Source: Pyropia haitanensis (Eukaryota > Rhodophyta > Bangiophyceae > Bangiales > Bangiaceae). Taken from it: a DNA stretch of 64,000 nucleotides. Of this stretch, positions 22,477 to 33,009 are shown piece by piece. The first letter of the stretch is position 1. Every line of letters begins with the position of its first letter. Location: assembly GCA_008729055.1 (NCBI GenBank), contig SDUX01000002.1, positions 5,917,874 to 5,981,873 on the forward strand, given 5' to 3'. A program made the translations under genes and the position numbers. The notes under the pieces were generated by a model. That model was given only the letters and a program-made list of their open reading frames with translations, was not told where the DNA came from and did no database searches.

Positions 22477-22866
22477 TTAGATCTCCTGGCTCTGCTCCCC
22501 CTTCTTGCCCTTGACCTTGGGCAGCAGGTCCTTGTGGATGAACGGCAGCACGCCACCCGACGCGATGGTCACCGACCCGAGCAGCTTGTTCAGCTCATCG
22601 TCATTGCGCACCGCCAGCTGGATGTGGCGCGGCACAATGCGGGTCTTCTTGTTGTCGCGGGCGGCGTTGCCCGCCAGCTCCAGCACCTCAGCCGTCAGGT
22701 ACTCCATGACGGCGGCGAGGTAGACGGGCGCGCCCGCGCCAATGCGGTCCGAGTAGCCACCCGACTTGAGGAACCGGTGGATACGGCCGACGGGGAACTG
22801 CAGGCCGGCCTTGGCCGACCGCGTCTGGGACTTGCCCTTGGCAACCGCACCAGCCTTGGGAGCCAT
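22477..22866 (-). CDS. Histone H2A, copy 2, with SQEI tail
   Basis: A complete intronless H2A of 129 residues, ATG at 22866. It is identical to copy 1 (13039-13428) except for the last residue, Ile instead of Val, and it too ends in an H2A.X-type SQE-hydrophobic motif. The nucleotide sequences differ at very few places, while the flanks beyond the coding part soon diverge. That points to recent duplication or gene conversion. It is divergent from H2B copy 2 across 904 bp. Confidence 0.98.
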   Translation of the reverse strand: MAPKAGAVAKGKSQTRSAKAGLQFPVGRIHRFLKSGGYSDRIGAGAPVYLAAVMEYLTAEVLELAGNAARDNKKTRIVPRHIQLAVRNDDELNKLLGSVTIASGGVLPFIHKDLLPKVKGKKGEQSQEI

Positions 22867-23770
22867 GACGACGGAGGGTGGGGAAGTGACGGCGCGGAGG
22901 GAGCCGGAAGAGATGGTGAAAGGGGGAGGTGCGGTGAGACGGGAAGACGGAGATGGTGTGGGTACGGCGAGAGAGCAGTGAGGAACAGCGGGCAAGGTGG
23001 CGGCGGCGTGCCGGGGGGTGAAGCTCAAGTATGGACCGTCGACAAAGAACAAGTCGCCGCCGAGTCCACAACCGACCGGGCGGGGTGTGCTGGGGGGGGC
23101 AGCACGGCGAGCCCATCCGCAGGCACTGCCAAACAGCGGTGCGCACGGAGGGGCCGGCACCAGCCATGCCGATTGCGCCCACGCATCCGCTCCGAACGCC
23201 CCCCCCCCCCACGCTTAGATTATCCAATCAGAGACCAGATTGGCCGCGTGTCGCATCCCGCTCTCACGGATGGATTGGGGGTGTCCGCGGGCGACACCGG
23301 CGGCGCGGCCAATCAGCGGCGGCGGCGTGCCCGTCACGGCGGCGACCCCCCCCCACCCCGCCGGACGCGCGCGCCAGCCGACAACCCGCGCGGTGGGGGG
23401 TGCGGTTGGCGCGAGGGCGCGCGCGCGCAACGTTGGCCCCCCCCCGCCCCCCCTCCCAAAACCCCGCCGCTGCGGCGTTACTCGGCGTGCCCGCCCGCGC
23501 GGCGGGTGTTGGCCGTGGCGGCAGTCGCTGGCTCCAAGTCGACCAGCGCGACAGGCACCGTCGCCGCTGGTTCATATTTCAACCCCACGTCACCGGCCTC
23601 CCCGACTTGTCCCACTTGTGCTCCCCACTAGGTGCCGACCATCGTCGCCGCCTGCTCTCCTCCCGCACCCCCCCACCGCCACCACCGCCACCACCGCCGT
23701 CACGCCACCCTCTTCCCTATCGTTTCTGCCACCACTGGCCCCTTCCCCCGCCCCCCGCCTGCCCGTCGTC
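22867..23770. promoter_or_regulatory. Bidirectional H2A/H2B promoter, copy 2
   Basis: Divergent histone spacer with CCAATCA at 23224-23230 and 23309-23315, inverted boxes at about 23239 and 23272, and a TATA-like TTCATATTTC near 23571. The last 80 bases before the H2B ATG match those of copy 1 closely; the middle does not, apart from the facing-CCAAT element. Confidence 0.7.
23224..23243. promoter_or_regulatory. Facing-CCAAT element, copy 2
   Basis: CCAATCAGAGACCAGATTGG, matching the copy 1 element at 13854 in 17 of 20 positions with the same spacing between the two boxes. The flanking promoter is otherwise diverged, which suggests the element is under constraint. Confidence 0.65.
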
Positions 23771-24163
23771 ATGGCGCCCAAGGGCAAGTCTGTGCCCATG
23801 GCCGAGAAGAAGGTGGCGAAGAAGGGCGTTGCCGCGTCGGGCGACAAGGACGCCAAGGACAAGAAGAAGCGCAGCAAGAAGCGGTCGGAGTCGTACTCCA
23901 TCTACATCTACAAGGTGCTGAAGCAGGTGCACCCCGACACGGGCATCTCGTCCAAGGCGATGAGCATCATGAACTCGTTTGTGAACGACCTGTTTGAGCG
24001 TATCGCCGCCGAGGCGGCCAAGCTGAGCTCGTACAACAAGAGCAAGACGCTGACGAGCCGCGAGATTCAGACGGCCGTGCGGTTGCTGCTGCCGGGCGAG
24101 CTCGCCAAGCACGCCGTGTCGGAAGGCACCAAGGCTGTGACCAAGTACTCGAGCTCAGCCTAG
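23771..24163 (+). CDS. Histone H2B, copy 2
   Basis: A complete intronless H2B of 130 residues, the same protein as copy 1 (14253-14645). Only a few silent differences are seen, for example in the codons of [11 protein letters not shown]. It is partnered with the divergent H2A copy 2. The similarity with copy 1 extends into the 5' leader and stops soon after the stop codon. Confidence 0.98.
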   Translation: MAPKGKSVPMAEKKVAKKGVAASGDKDAKDKKKRSKKRSESYSIYIYKVLKQVHPDTGISSKAMSIMNSFVNDLFERIAAEAAKLSSYNKSKTLTSREIQTAVRLLLPGELAKHAVSEGTKAVTKYSSSA

Positions 24164-25219
24164 ACGCTGGCCCGCACCTGTTCGTGTTGCGTTGCTGCTG
24201 CTGGCCTCGCAGCTCCGCGTCGTTTGGTGCGGTGGCCGGCTGCCACTCGGGCCCGACCGCCCCGCCGGTCGTGGCCGTCGCCTGCTCTCCCTTTTTCCCT
24301 CTGTACAGCTCTTCCCCACCACCCCTCTTCCCCACCCCTGTGTTCCTGTCGTTGTGCGCGTGGCGGGGTGTAGCATGGCTCCCCCATTGTTCTCGTTGTC
24401 CCTTGGGTTGTGACCATAAAACACCTTGAGTAGGGTAACGTCTACCTGCTTCTGAGCGGATAGTCATGGCACAAGGCGTCTTGGTGCACGGGCGCCAAAC
24501 CAGGCAGTATTTGCCCCTCCCCTCCGACATTAACACCACGTTCGTTGCGCTCTCTCGCGTGGTAGGCATGTGTGTTACGCGGGCACCAAGTGGATACGGC
24601 CAGAAAGTGCTGCGGAGAACGGGTCGGTACGAGCTGGCCTGCTCTGCACCACTCTGAACAGACGACACAAGGTCATATGTTCGCGCTTCCGGTGTGGACT
24701 GCATGGCACAGGGCTAATGTTCAGATAGTGGGGGCACGTTTCCGTGGCGGTGACCGCCACAATGGCGGCGGCGCCGGCCGGTTGGCTGACCGTCGCGCAG
24801 CTGGTTGGCGCGGTTGGGGGACGGGAGCGCCCGTGCAGTGGCGTTCCGCTTTCCCTGGCGCGACAGCGGATGAGGTAGGCCGTGTACGTGGGGACCGTCA
24901 GTGGTTCAGGTGCAGGCAGAGGTCGTCCGGCAGGGCGCGTCCATCCCCGCCTACGATGCTCACATTTACGCAACTGGGCAGCGAGCATCGTCGATGTCAT
25001 GGTCAAAGCGAAAGTGGAGAATACTGTCACACGCGCATATTATCAGCGAAAATCGCGTACTTTGTCAGCGAAACCACGACCACCAACGGAGCCACGTTCG
25101 TATCTGTGGCTGCTCAACAGACCGACGTAGCGACGCGCGACGGTCACGTCCCGCTCACTTGCACCTCCACCCGCACGGCGCACGCGCGGCCCCGCGCGGC
25201 GGCACTGCTGCCGGGCGCC
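24164..25219. other. Intergenic region upstream of the THOC7-like gene
   Basis: No gene seen. It should hold the H2B copy 2 3' end and the promoter of the next gene. Composition is mixed, with an AT-richer part about 24960-25110. Confidence 0.5.
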
Positions 25220-26056
25220 ATGGCGTCTGCTGATGCGACCATGACCGACACCTTCCCCCCACCCCCCCCCATTACCCCAGCCGTCATCGACGCGGTCCTC
25301 CTGGAGCGCATCATCGCGCGGGACCTCCCCCTCAAGCGCATCGCCACCAACGTGCTGTCGCTGGTCGACGGGTCGGCCCCCACCGACGCCGCGGCGGCGG
25401 CGGATTTGGCGATCACGACCGCGGCGGAGCTGTCCGCCTTTGAGCAGACCACGCACATGGCCGCCCTCACCGCCGCCGCCGCGGCGCGCGCCGAGGCGCG
25501 CGCGCACCGGCAGCGGGCGGCGGCCGAGGCGGCGGCCGCGCGCCTCGCCGCCGACCTCGACGCGCTGCGGCAGCAGCTGGCCGCCGCCGAGGCGGAAGCC
25601 GCCCGCCGCGCCGAGTACGCGGCGCGGGAGCGGGTCATTGGGCGGCTGCCGCCGGCGCCGGCGCTGGCGGCGGCGCTCCGCGCGGCGCAGGCGGAGCTCG
25701 GCACCGTCCACGCCGCGGAGCGGGTGGTAGGCGAGCGGGTACGCAAGGCCGAGCGCGAAGCCCGCCTGCTGCTGCGGTGTGTGGAGGACTTTGAGTGGTC
25801 CGTCGACGCGGGGGGCGCGGACGAGGCGGTGCCGCCGTCGCTGCGGGGGGGGGGCGGCTGGGCGCGCGTGCGGGTGCCCGAGCTGGACGCCAGGGCGGAG
25901 GCCGCGGCGGCCGCCGAGGCGGCGGCCAAGGCGGCAGCCGAGGCGGCGGGGGTTCCCAAGGTGGGCTGGGCGTCGCGGCCGCCGCTGGTACCAGAGGAGC
26001 GCGCGGGGAGCCCCGCGGAAGAGGAGGACGACTCTGCCATGGACGAGGTCTACTAG
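25220..26056 (+). CDS. THO complex subunit 7-like coiled-coil protein
   Basis: Intronless, 278 residues, ATG at 25220. After a short Pro-rich start comes LLERIIARDLPLKRIATNVLSLVD. A long Ala/Arg/Glu-rich coiled coil follows (about residues 70-150), then the segment RRAEYAARERVIGRLPP, which resembles the R-x-EYDALAKVI block of THOC7, and a second helix AALRAAQAELGTVHAAERVVGERVRKAEREARLLLRCVEDFEWSVD like the family's L-x2-EL-x2-L helix. The C-terminus is an acidic tail (EEEDDSAMDEVY). THO couples transcription to mRNA export in the nucleus. The call rests on helix order and one short motif in a biased sequence, so an unrelated coiled-coil protein is possible. Confidence 0.62.
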   Translation: MASADATMTDTFPPPPPITPAVIDAVLLERIIARDLPLKRIATNVLSLVDGSAPTDAAAAADLAITTAAELSAFEQTTHMAALTAAAAARAEARAHRQRAAAEAAAARLAADLDALRQQLAAAEAEAARRAEYAARERVIGRLPPAPALAAALRAAQAELGTVHAAERVVGERVRKAEREARLLLRCVEDFEWSVDAGGADEAVPPSLRGGGGWARVRVPELDARAEAAAAAEAAAKAAAEAAGVPKVGWASRPPLVPEERAGSPAEEEDDSAMDEVY

Positions 26057-26637
26057 GCCGGTGGCCTCCATGGACCCTAGATGGTCGTTGCTGTGGGACG
26101 TGCGCAGCACGTTTGCACGCCTCGTCGGGTGTTGTGATGTGCGGTGGCGCGTCGACGCTAGACGGAGCGTCGCGGAACGCTCTAGGCAGTGTCCCACGTT
26201 GAGCAGAACACCCCTGCGGCGTTTTTTGTCGGGGCGACGCTCTGGTGTGCTGTGCAGTGTAGCGACCATTCAGGCTGGGCACGGGCCAGCTGTCACCGCC
26301 AAGCGCCTTGGCTGAGTCGAGCTCGTGTCGGTGGAATCGTGGACGTCGAACGGCGGTTGCAAGCCATCGCAGTGGAAGTGCGCTGTCCCACATGCGATGT
26401 TCCTTTTCGGTGGGCCTGAGTGAGACGGAGCTGGGTAACAAGTGTCCCTGTTGTGTATTGAGTGTGCACCGACTGGGAGGGCGGCGTCTCTCTTCCATCT
26501 TCCCAGACTGGAATCCTTGTTCGGCTTATACGCTGGTGTGCGTTTTATGGTGCCCGCCAAGACTACGACTTTGCACGAGGAGACACCCAAGGAAAAAATA
26601 CAACAAGAGAACCACAATCCAACATCGAACACACCCA
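26057..26637. other. Intergenic region between convergent THOC7-like and 6PGDH genes
   Basis: Less GC-rich 3' flank shared by two convergent genes. No gene seen. Confidence 0.5.
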
Positions 26638-28119
26638 TCAAGCCGCGTACGCGTTCGACGTGATATCCCCACCTGTCCCCGTCCAGTTGGTGTGGAAGTA
26701 CTTGCCCACCTCCTTGTCCACCCGCTCGTACGTGTGGGCGCCAAAGTAGTCGCGCTGGGCCTGGAGGAGGTTGGCCGGCAGCGTCGCCGACCGGTAGCCG
26801 TCAAAGAAGGCGAGTGCCGTCATGAAGGCGGGGATCGGCACGCCCTGGCGGGCCGCGACGGCAACGGCCTCCCGCCAGCCCTCGGAGCAGCCAGCCACCT
26901 CCTTCTTGAAGTAAGGGCTCAGCAGCAAGTTTTCGAGCTCCGGGTCGTTGTTGAAGGCATCCCGGATATCGCCCAGGAAGGCCGACCGGATGATGCAGCC
27001 GCCGCGCCACATGAGCGCGATGCCTCCATAGTTGAGGTTCCAGTTGTACTCCTTGGCAGCCTCGCGGAAGAGCATGTAGCCCTGCGCGTACGAGACGATC
27101 TTGGACGCGTACAGCGCCTGGCGGACGGCTTCAATAAACTCCGCCTTGTCGCCCTTGAACTCAGAGGACGGGCCGCTCAGCTTCTTGCTCGCCCGCACGC
27201 GCTCCTCCTTCATCGACGAGAGCATGCGGGCAAAGACGGCCTCGGAGATGAGGGTCACGGGCACGCCCATGTCCAGTGACGTGCCCACCGTCCACTTGCC
27301 AGTGCCCTTCTGCTGCGCGCGGTCCATGATCTTGTCGACCAGCGACGGGGCGTCCGCGCCACCCTTCCCGTCTTCTGTGTCCTTGTAGCGCAGAATGTTG
27401 GCGGTGATCTCAATCAGGTACGAGTCGAGGCTGCCCTTGTTCCACTCGTCAAATACGTCGGCGCACTCATCGTTGGACAGACCCAGGACGGTACGGAGGA
27501 GGGAGTACGCCTCACAGATGAGCTGCATGTCCCCATACTCAATCCCATTGTGCACCATCTTGACGTAGTGGCCAGCGCCGTTCTCGCCGACCCAGTCGCA
27601 GCATGGCTCATCGCCGCTCTTGGCGGAAATGGCCTGGAAGATGTCCTTGATGTGCGGCCACGCGTCGGGGTGGCCGCCGGGCATCAAGCTCGGCCCGTAG
27701 CGGGCGCCCTCCTCCCCGCCCGACACGCCAGTACCAATGAACAGGATGCCCTGCTTCTCCAGCTCCTTGGTCCGCCGAATCGAGTCGGGGTAGTGCGAGT
27801 TTCCTCCGTCAATGACAATGTCCCCCTTCTCCAGGTGCGGCACCACCTTGTTGATAAAGTCGTCCACCGGCTGGCCAGCCTTGACCAGGAACATCACCCG
27901 GCGGGGGCGCTTGAGGTTGGCGCACAACTCCTCGATGGTGTGAGCCCCAATGACCCGCGAGTCCTTGGCCTCCTTCTCAAGGAACGTGTCCACCTTGGCG
28001 ACCGTCCGGTTGTAAACAACCACCGAGTAGCCCGAGTCGTTCATGTTCATGACCAGGTTCTGGCCCATGACGGCCAGGCCAATCAGGCCAATGTCACCTT
28101 TCGCATCCTCCCCGGCCAT
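26638..28119 (-). CDS. 6-phosphogluconate dehydrogenase, decarboxylating
   Basis: A complete intronless enzyme. The start at 28119 (MAGEDAKGDIGLIGLAVMGQN) puts the Rossmann loop at the usual distance; an in-frame ATG at 28131 would add four residues. It oxidises 6-phosphogluconate with NADP to ribulose 5-phosphate and CO2 in the oxidative pentose phosphate pathway. Visible motifs are GLAVMGQN for NADP, NRT after the second strand (NADP preference), DGGNSHYPDS, GVSGGEEGARYGPSLMPGG, the catalytic KMVHNGIEYGDMQ, and the family signature IMDRAQQKGTGKWT. The C-terminal part has ALMWRGGCIIRS and FHTNWTG. It has no leader peptide, so it is likely the cytosolic form. Length (about 493) is normal. Confidence 0.97.
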   Translation of the reverse strand: MAGEDAKGDIGLIGLAVMGQNLVMNMNDSGYSVVVYNRTVAKVDTFLEKEAKDSRVIGAHTIEELCANLKRPRRVMFLVKAGQPVDDFINKVVPHLEKGDIVIDGGNSHYPDSIRRTKELEKQGILFIGTGVSGGEEGARYGPSLMPGGHPDAWPHIKDIFQAISAKSGDEPCCDWVGENGAGHYVKMVHNGIEYGDMQLICEAYSLLRTVLGLSNDECADVFDEWNKGSLDSYLIEITANILRYKDTEDGKGGADAPSLVDKIMDRAQQKGTGKWTVGTSLDMGVPVTLISEAVFARMLSSMKEERVRASKKLSGPSSEFKGDKAEFIEAVRQALYASKIVSYAQGYMLFREAAKEYNWNLNYGGIALMWRGGCIIRSAFLGDIRDAFNNDPELENLLLSPYFKKEVAGCSEGWREAVAVAARQGVPIPAFMTALAFFDGYRSATLPANLLQAQRDYFGAHTYERVDKEVGKYFHTNWTGTGGDITSNAYAA

Positions 28120-29271
28120 GGTGGCGATCACGGGCGCAGCGATTCACAAAAGGGGCAGAGGGGGGGGGGAGGGGAAGGAGCGGACGGGTGCGGTGCAGGG
28201 GGGAGAAGGGTAATCGGAGGGCGCGGGAGGGGGGGAAGAGGAGGGGAAACCAAGCGGCTGGGGCTCACTCGAGGGGGTGGCGACGCGTGGGACAGAGTAC
28301 CCACCAGCGGCGATGCGTACAAACGAGGAGGGGGTACGCAGGCCAGGCACAAGACACCAAAACTGTGGATGCGGATGCTGCCAGGGGCAATGAGACGACC
28401 GCGGACGGCGCCCACGACACCCTCTTAAGCGCCCTACGTCCACCACGCCCAGGCGAATGCCGTTGGGACGTATCTACCCGAGAGGAAACGGGGCGCGGTC
28501 TGGTGGGGGTGGGCGCGGGGGACGGGAGGGAACGTGGCGCGGGGCAGAAAATGGGCTGCCGCCACCGTGTCGATGCGTCCCCGCCCGGCGGGCACGTGGA
28601 GAAAAGCACGCGCTCCGCCAGACCCCCTGCGCGCAACAGCGGAGTCCGAATGGTTGGGGGGGGGGCGGTGGATGGACTGGGCCAACGCGACCGCACGGAG
28701 GGGGGCGGGTGCCGCTCATTGTCACTCACCCTGATCCACTCGCGGGCGGGGTTGGCCGCTTTGCAGGCGCGTCGAGACGCACAGCACCTCAAGAAAAGCC
28801 GAATCAGAACGGATTTGAACTATCCGAGCGGCGCGAGAGCCCAGTAAGACGAATCCTCTCTCGACGCGATCGCCAGACGGTTAGAAAGCACTGGCGACCA
28901 GTGAGACACAATCGTAAGTGCCAGTCGAGACATCGCATGGCATCTTGCCACGGTGGATCGGATATGATCTGGCGCCTACGAGGTCTGACAGGATGTTGAG
29001 CGCCATCTTCTGCTGGCGGGGCTGCTGACAATCCTGCCGGTGCCGTTGGAGGCTGGCTGGGTGGAGGAGATGTAATGGCGACGGTGTGTGACCAGCCGTA
29101 ATGGTAAACCTGACCTGTAAGTGCAATGAAGTGCCTCCTTGCGGGAATAAAGTAGGCTTGTGGGCAGCAGAAACGGCCCTTCCAGATAGGAAGTTGGTGA
29201 TTGTCAGCAAGTCGAGGGAATCGCTCGTGACACCCCGCGACGGCCCGGAGCACGCACAAGGTCGGAGTGGG
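28120..29271. other. Intergenic region upstream of 6PGDH
   Basis: Holds the 6PGDH promoter (G-rich just upstream of the start) and the left flank of the palindromic element. No gene seen. A tRNA B-box-like string at about 28811-28826 does not extend to a cloverleaf. Confidence 0.5.
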
Positions 29272-29290
29272 GGTAATGGCAGCATCGGAT
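29272..29290 (+). repeat. Left terminal inverted repeat
   Basis: GGTAATGGCAG, two bases, then TCGGAT: 17 of 19 positions match the inverted right end. Just inside, GGGTCGGATT-type units recur two to three times (about 29284-29340). Confidence 0.7.
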
Positions 29291-31708
29291 TCTCATTAGG
29301 GAATGGTCGGATCCATTAACAAGGGTCGGATTTTCATTAGGTAAGCTAACCAGCGTAATAATCGTCTGGGGGCGCTGAGGATGCGTACGTAGAAGAAGAA
29401 TGGAGGGGGGGGGGAGGCCTGTGCGCGCGCCACGTGGGAGGGGGGGAGGGGCGCTGGGGGGTGGTTGGGGGGGGGTGTGGGGGTGGGTGGGTGGGGGGTT
29501 GGATAAAATACAGCCTCCGACTTCTATACTTGAATGCATCCGTCCGTCATGCCACAGGTCCAGAAGGGTGGGTGCAGCCAAGCTGGTTGCTCACCGGTTT
29601 GTGTCGTGGGTTTGGCTTGGCCTCCCGCCCGCCGTGGCCGGCGTCCCCAGCCACATAGGCTGCCGCCGCCGCTACTGGGCACTGCCACCGCCGGCCGCTG
29701 CCTCCCGGCTCCGGCTCCCTCCCGCCGCTGCTCCCGTGGTGGCAGTAGCCGCCGCCGTCGGCGACCGCTGCGCCCGCAACCTCGGCCGCCGCAGCCGTCG
29801 CGGTGGCCCCGGCGGCGGCCGCTGCCGTCCTCCGCCGCCTGTCTCCGACGCGGCCGCGACCGCCGCAACCCGTCACCGCTGCCCCCGCGGCTGCGGCTGC
29901 GGCCGCTGGGGCAACCACCGCCGCCGCCCACCGCCACGGGTCTGGCGACGGCGGCTGCGGCGGAGGCAGCGGCGGCGGCGGCAGCCGCTCGCCAATGCTG
30001 CCCCTGCAGCCGCTGCCACGGCGGCATCGGCCACCGCCGCTGCCGTGCACCACCGCTTCCATCGCGGTTGCGACGGCGGCCGCTGCCGCCGCTCCCGCCC
30101 CGCGCGACCATCGTGGCAGCACCATCTGCCGCTTCCGCCACATTCCGCCGCCACTGCCCCGGCCGTTAGGGGGGGGCTGACGTCGCCGCCGCGCACTGCC
30201 GTCTCCCCCCGGACACCACCGCGGCAGGCTGGCGTCCGCGCCGCCGCCAGCCGCCTCCCGTGACGCTGGTTGAGGCGGCCAGGCGCCGCCGCCGCGCGCT
30301 GCAGCCTGCCCCCCCGGACGCTGCCCCGGCGGGCGACCGCCGACGCCACGAGCTGCCTTTCTCCTCCGCCATCTCGTAGAGGAGGGCAGGAGAACAGAGG
30401 CAAACACAGATGGTGGGGGGGGAGGGGTACGGGCAGCAAGAAGACTGGGGCGACCATCTGCTCACATTGCACGCAGAGGTAGTTCAAAGTAAATACATCC
30501 TAAGCGATTGTTCCACAGAGATGAACAATACAACCGCAAGCGACTTGACTCACATCTTCTGGCCTATCTGGCGAATCCGATGTCCAACTCGTCCAACCTG
30601 ATAGGCTGCTGCACAATCTGAACTGGGCGAAATGAAGATTGTAGTACTGAATCAATTGTTGCCGGTGATGGGATTACAATATTTGACTCTGAACCCATCC
30701 TGGTCATCGACTTGAGACTGCCAACGCCGAAGACTGAAGCGCCGGCGTCTGACGCCCCCCTCCTCCCCGCCCCGGTCGCCCGCTTCGCCGTTTTCCGCTC
30801 TCCGAACAGACTTGGTGGATATGTGTGCCTTGTCACAGACTCCTATCAGTGTTGAGAGCGCGCCTGCACACACGTCTGTCACGGCAGCGACCACAATGGT
30901 TTCATGGAGGGCCGAAGTGCATCATCCTCACACCACTGGTTCTGCCGCTCGGGCGCGATCGTGACGGTGAAACGCCGTCCGTTGTGACCTTCTGGCGTCC
31001 CCAATGGTCCACGCTTCAACAGCCTGCGATTTTTTTAGTGAATACCGCTGAAAAGCTCCGCCTGTCCGTTTTGGTGTCTTTAGTTGCTTGGTATGTACGA
31101 GGATGTGGAGTACAACGGATCTCCGGAGCTGGAGGAATCCGTCTTTCCCGAGGAAACTGATGACGCTGCGACTGTTGATGTATCTTTCTATTGCTCTGCA
31201 CCAACATGCGGGACAGAAACAGCCAGGAACTTGGGGAGGGAAGCGCTTCACGCTATAAATACCCCACTTCCCAGAGCTGTTAAGTGCTTCACGGTCCTCT
31301 TTTTTTGCACAGACGCTGAGTTTATGAGTACCTGGTGGCATGAAATTGCTCAAAAAGGTTGGACGGCTTGCCGGGGTCCGGACATTGTTGAATCCGTGCA
31401 GAGGGAGGGGTGTTGCACACTGTCGCGCAGCTGGACGCGCTCATAGCGCCGATGAGAACGAAAAAAGCAGTGGAGGAGGTCTTCTGTACAGTTAGGATCT
31501 GAGAAATGTAGCTTTTAGTGCATGAGAGCACTGTGGGGCGTTGGACGGCCTGTCGAGGCTACCTGTCCAGAATGGCCACTTTGGGGGTCTGTATGACCCA
31601 CTTCCCGACGTTTGCGAAACCTTCTGAGCACATAACCGTGCTCAGCGACGTCGGTTTAGTCGAATGAGCATGCTTCAGAAAAGTTGGTGAGGTGGTCCCT
31701 GACTCGTG

Positions 31709-31748
31709 TTGCACGTGGTGAAGTGCCCTGCGCACACTTCGGTGCAAT
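31709..31748. repeat. Central hairpin of the palindromic element
   Basis: TTGCAC at the left and GTGCAA at the right enclose complementary GAAGTG/CACTTC parts around a short loop at the mirror centre of the element. It would be the tip of a foldback structure. Confidence 0.55.
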
Positions 31749-33009
31749 GCGTCACACGCCGCTACAACGCGTTTCAGAAAGTGAAGCAAAAATTTCTGTA
31801 GATGTTCCCATCAGACTAAGTCGATGACGCTGAGCACGACTATGTGCTCAGAAAGTGTCGCAAACGTCGAGAAAAGGGTCATATGGGCCCCCAAAATGTC
31901 CAATCTGGACAGGTAGCCGCGACAGGCCGTCCAACACCCCACAGTGCTCTCATCCTTCAAAAACTACATCTATCAGATCTAGACAGTGTATTCAGCTACC
32001 TCCACAGCTTTTTGCACTCTCAACGACGCTGTTGGCGCTTCCAGCGGCGCCACAGTGCATACCACCGTATCAGCAGTTAGTCAGTCACCAATGGGCGAAC
32101 TGCATAGTGCTTTCTTTGCATTTTTACGGCACAATGGCCAACAGGTACCTCTGCTCTCAGCGTTCACTAATCAAAGTAGACCCATTATGCTCAAAAGCGC
32201 TCAGAGCGGGCGCCTATAGCGCTTCTGCCACCCAGCCTCTCGACATTCCTGTCGGCCGTACGGGTGCACGACGCCAGATGTGCGCACCAATAGATTCAGC
32301 GTGATCATGTTACCCAAATATGACTACCTCTTCCCACGGTATGGGCTCTCATGCACTCTATACTCAGGTCCATACTGCACAGCGGATGACAAAGAAGCAG
32401 ACGGGAGGCACTTTCTAGCACTGTCTGAACAAACGATTGCGTTCTGCAGGCTTACAAACGTCAGGATGTCCATAGAGCCATATTGAACACTGTTTCACCG
32501 TCACAGACGCCGCTGAGCTGCAATACCCAGGGGGAATGGTGAAGACATGGCGCCCCTCCATGCGGTCGTTCGGAGATGTGCTCTCGCAGATGTCTGCAGA
32601 CCCGCACTCAAGACTGTATAGAGCAAGTAAATAAGGCTTGAGGGCCCACCTGGCCTGCTCGGTGGCGAGGAAGTGGTGAAGCGTGCGACCGGGCGAGGTG
32701 GAGGGGGGCGTCGGGCGCCGGCGCTTCAACAGTTGAGAGTTGCCATTTGCAAGTCGTTGACCAGGATGGGTGTTTTTCCAAATGTGGTACTCTCATGTTC
32801 AGCAAGAGTAAGTTTAGTCTTGACTGTCACAGATTTGCAGTTATTATCGTGTGACAGCCTATCAGAACAGAGGTACGGGACACTTGATTCGCCAAACAGG
32901 CAGAGAGATGTGCGTCAAGTCTGAGGTATATGTACTTTTGTATCCACATCGAATAATCGTGGGGTATGAGTTTTCTCACATATCTCTGCGTACAAGCAGC
33001 GTGGCTGCT

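Noticed and set aside
28800..28890. Possible tRNA gene on the minus strand (B-box-like GTTCAAATCC)
   Set aside because: No acceptor stem partner or A box could be found; the T-stem fails when G53-C61 is fixed. tRNAscan would decide.
29400..30410. Pro/Arg- and Ala-rich open frames in the left arm
   Set aside because: Low-complexity readings of the same repeat on both strands, with no start context or domain.
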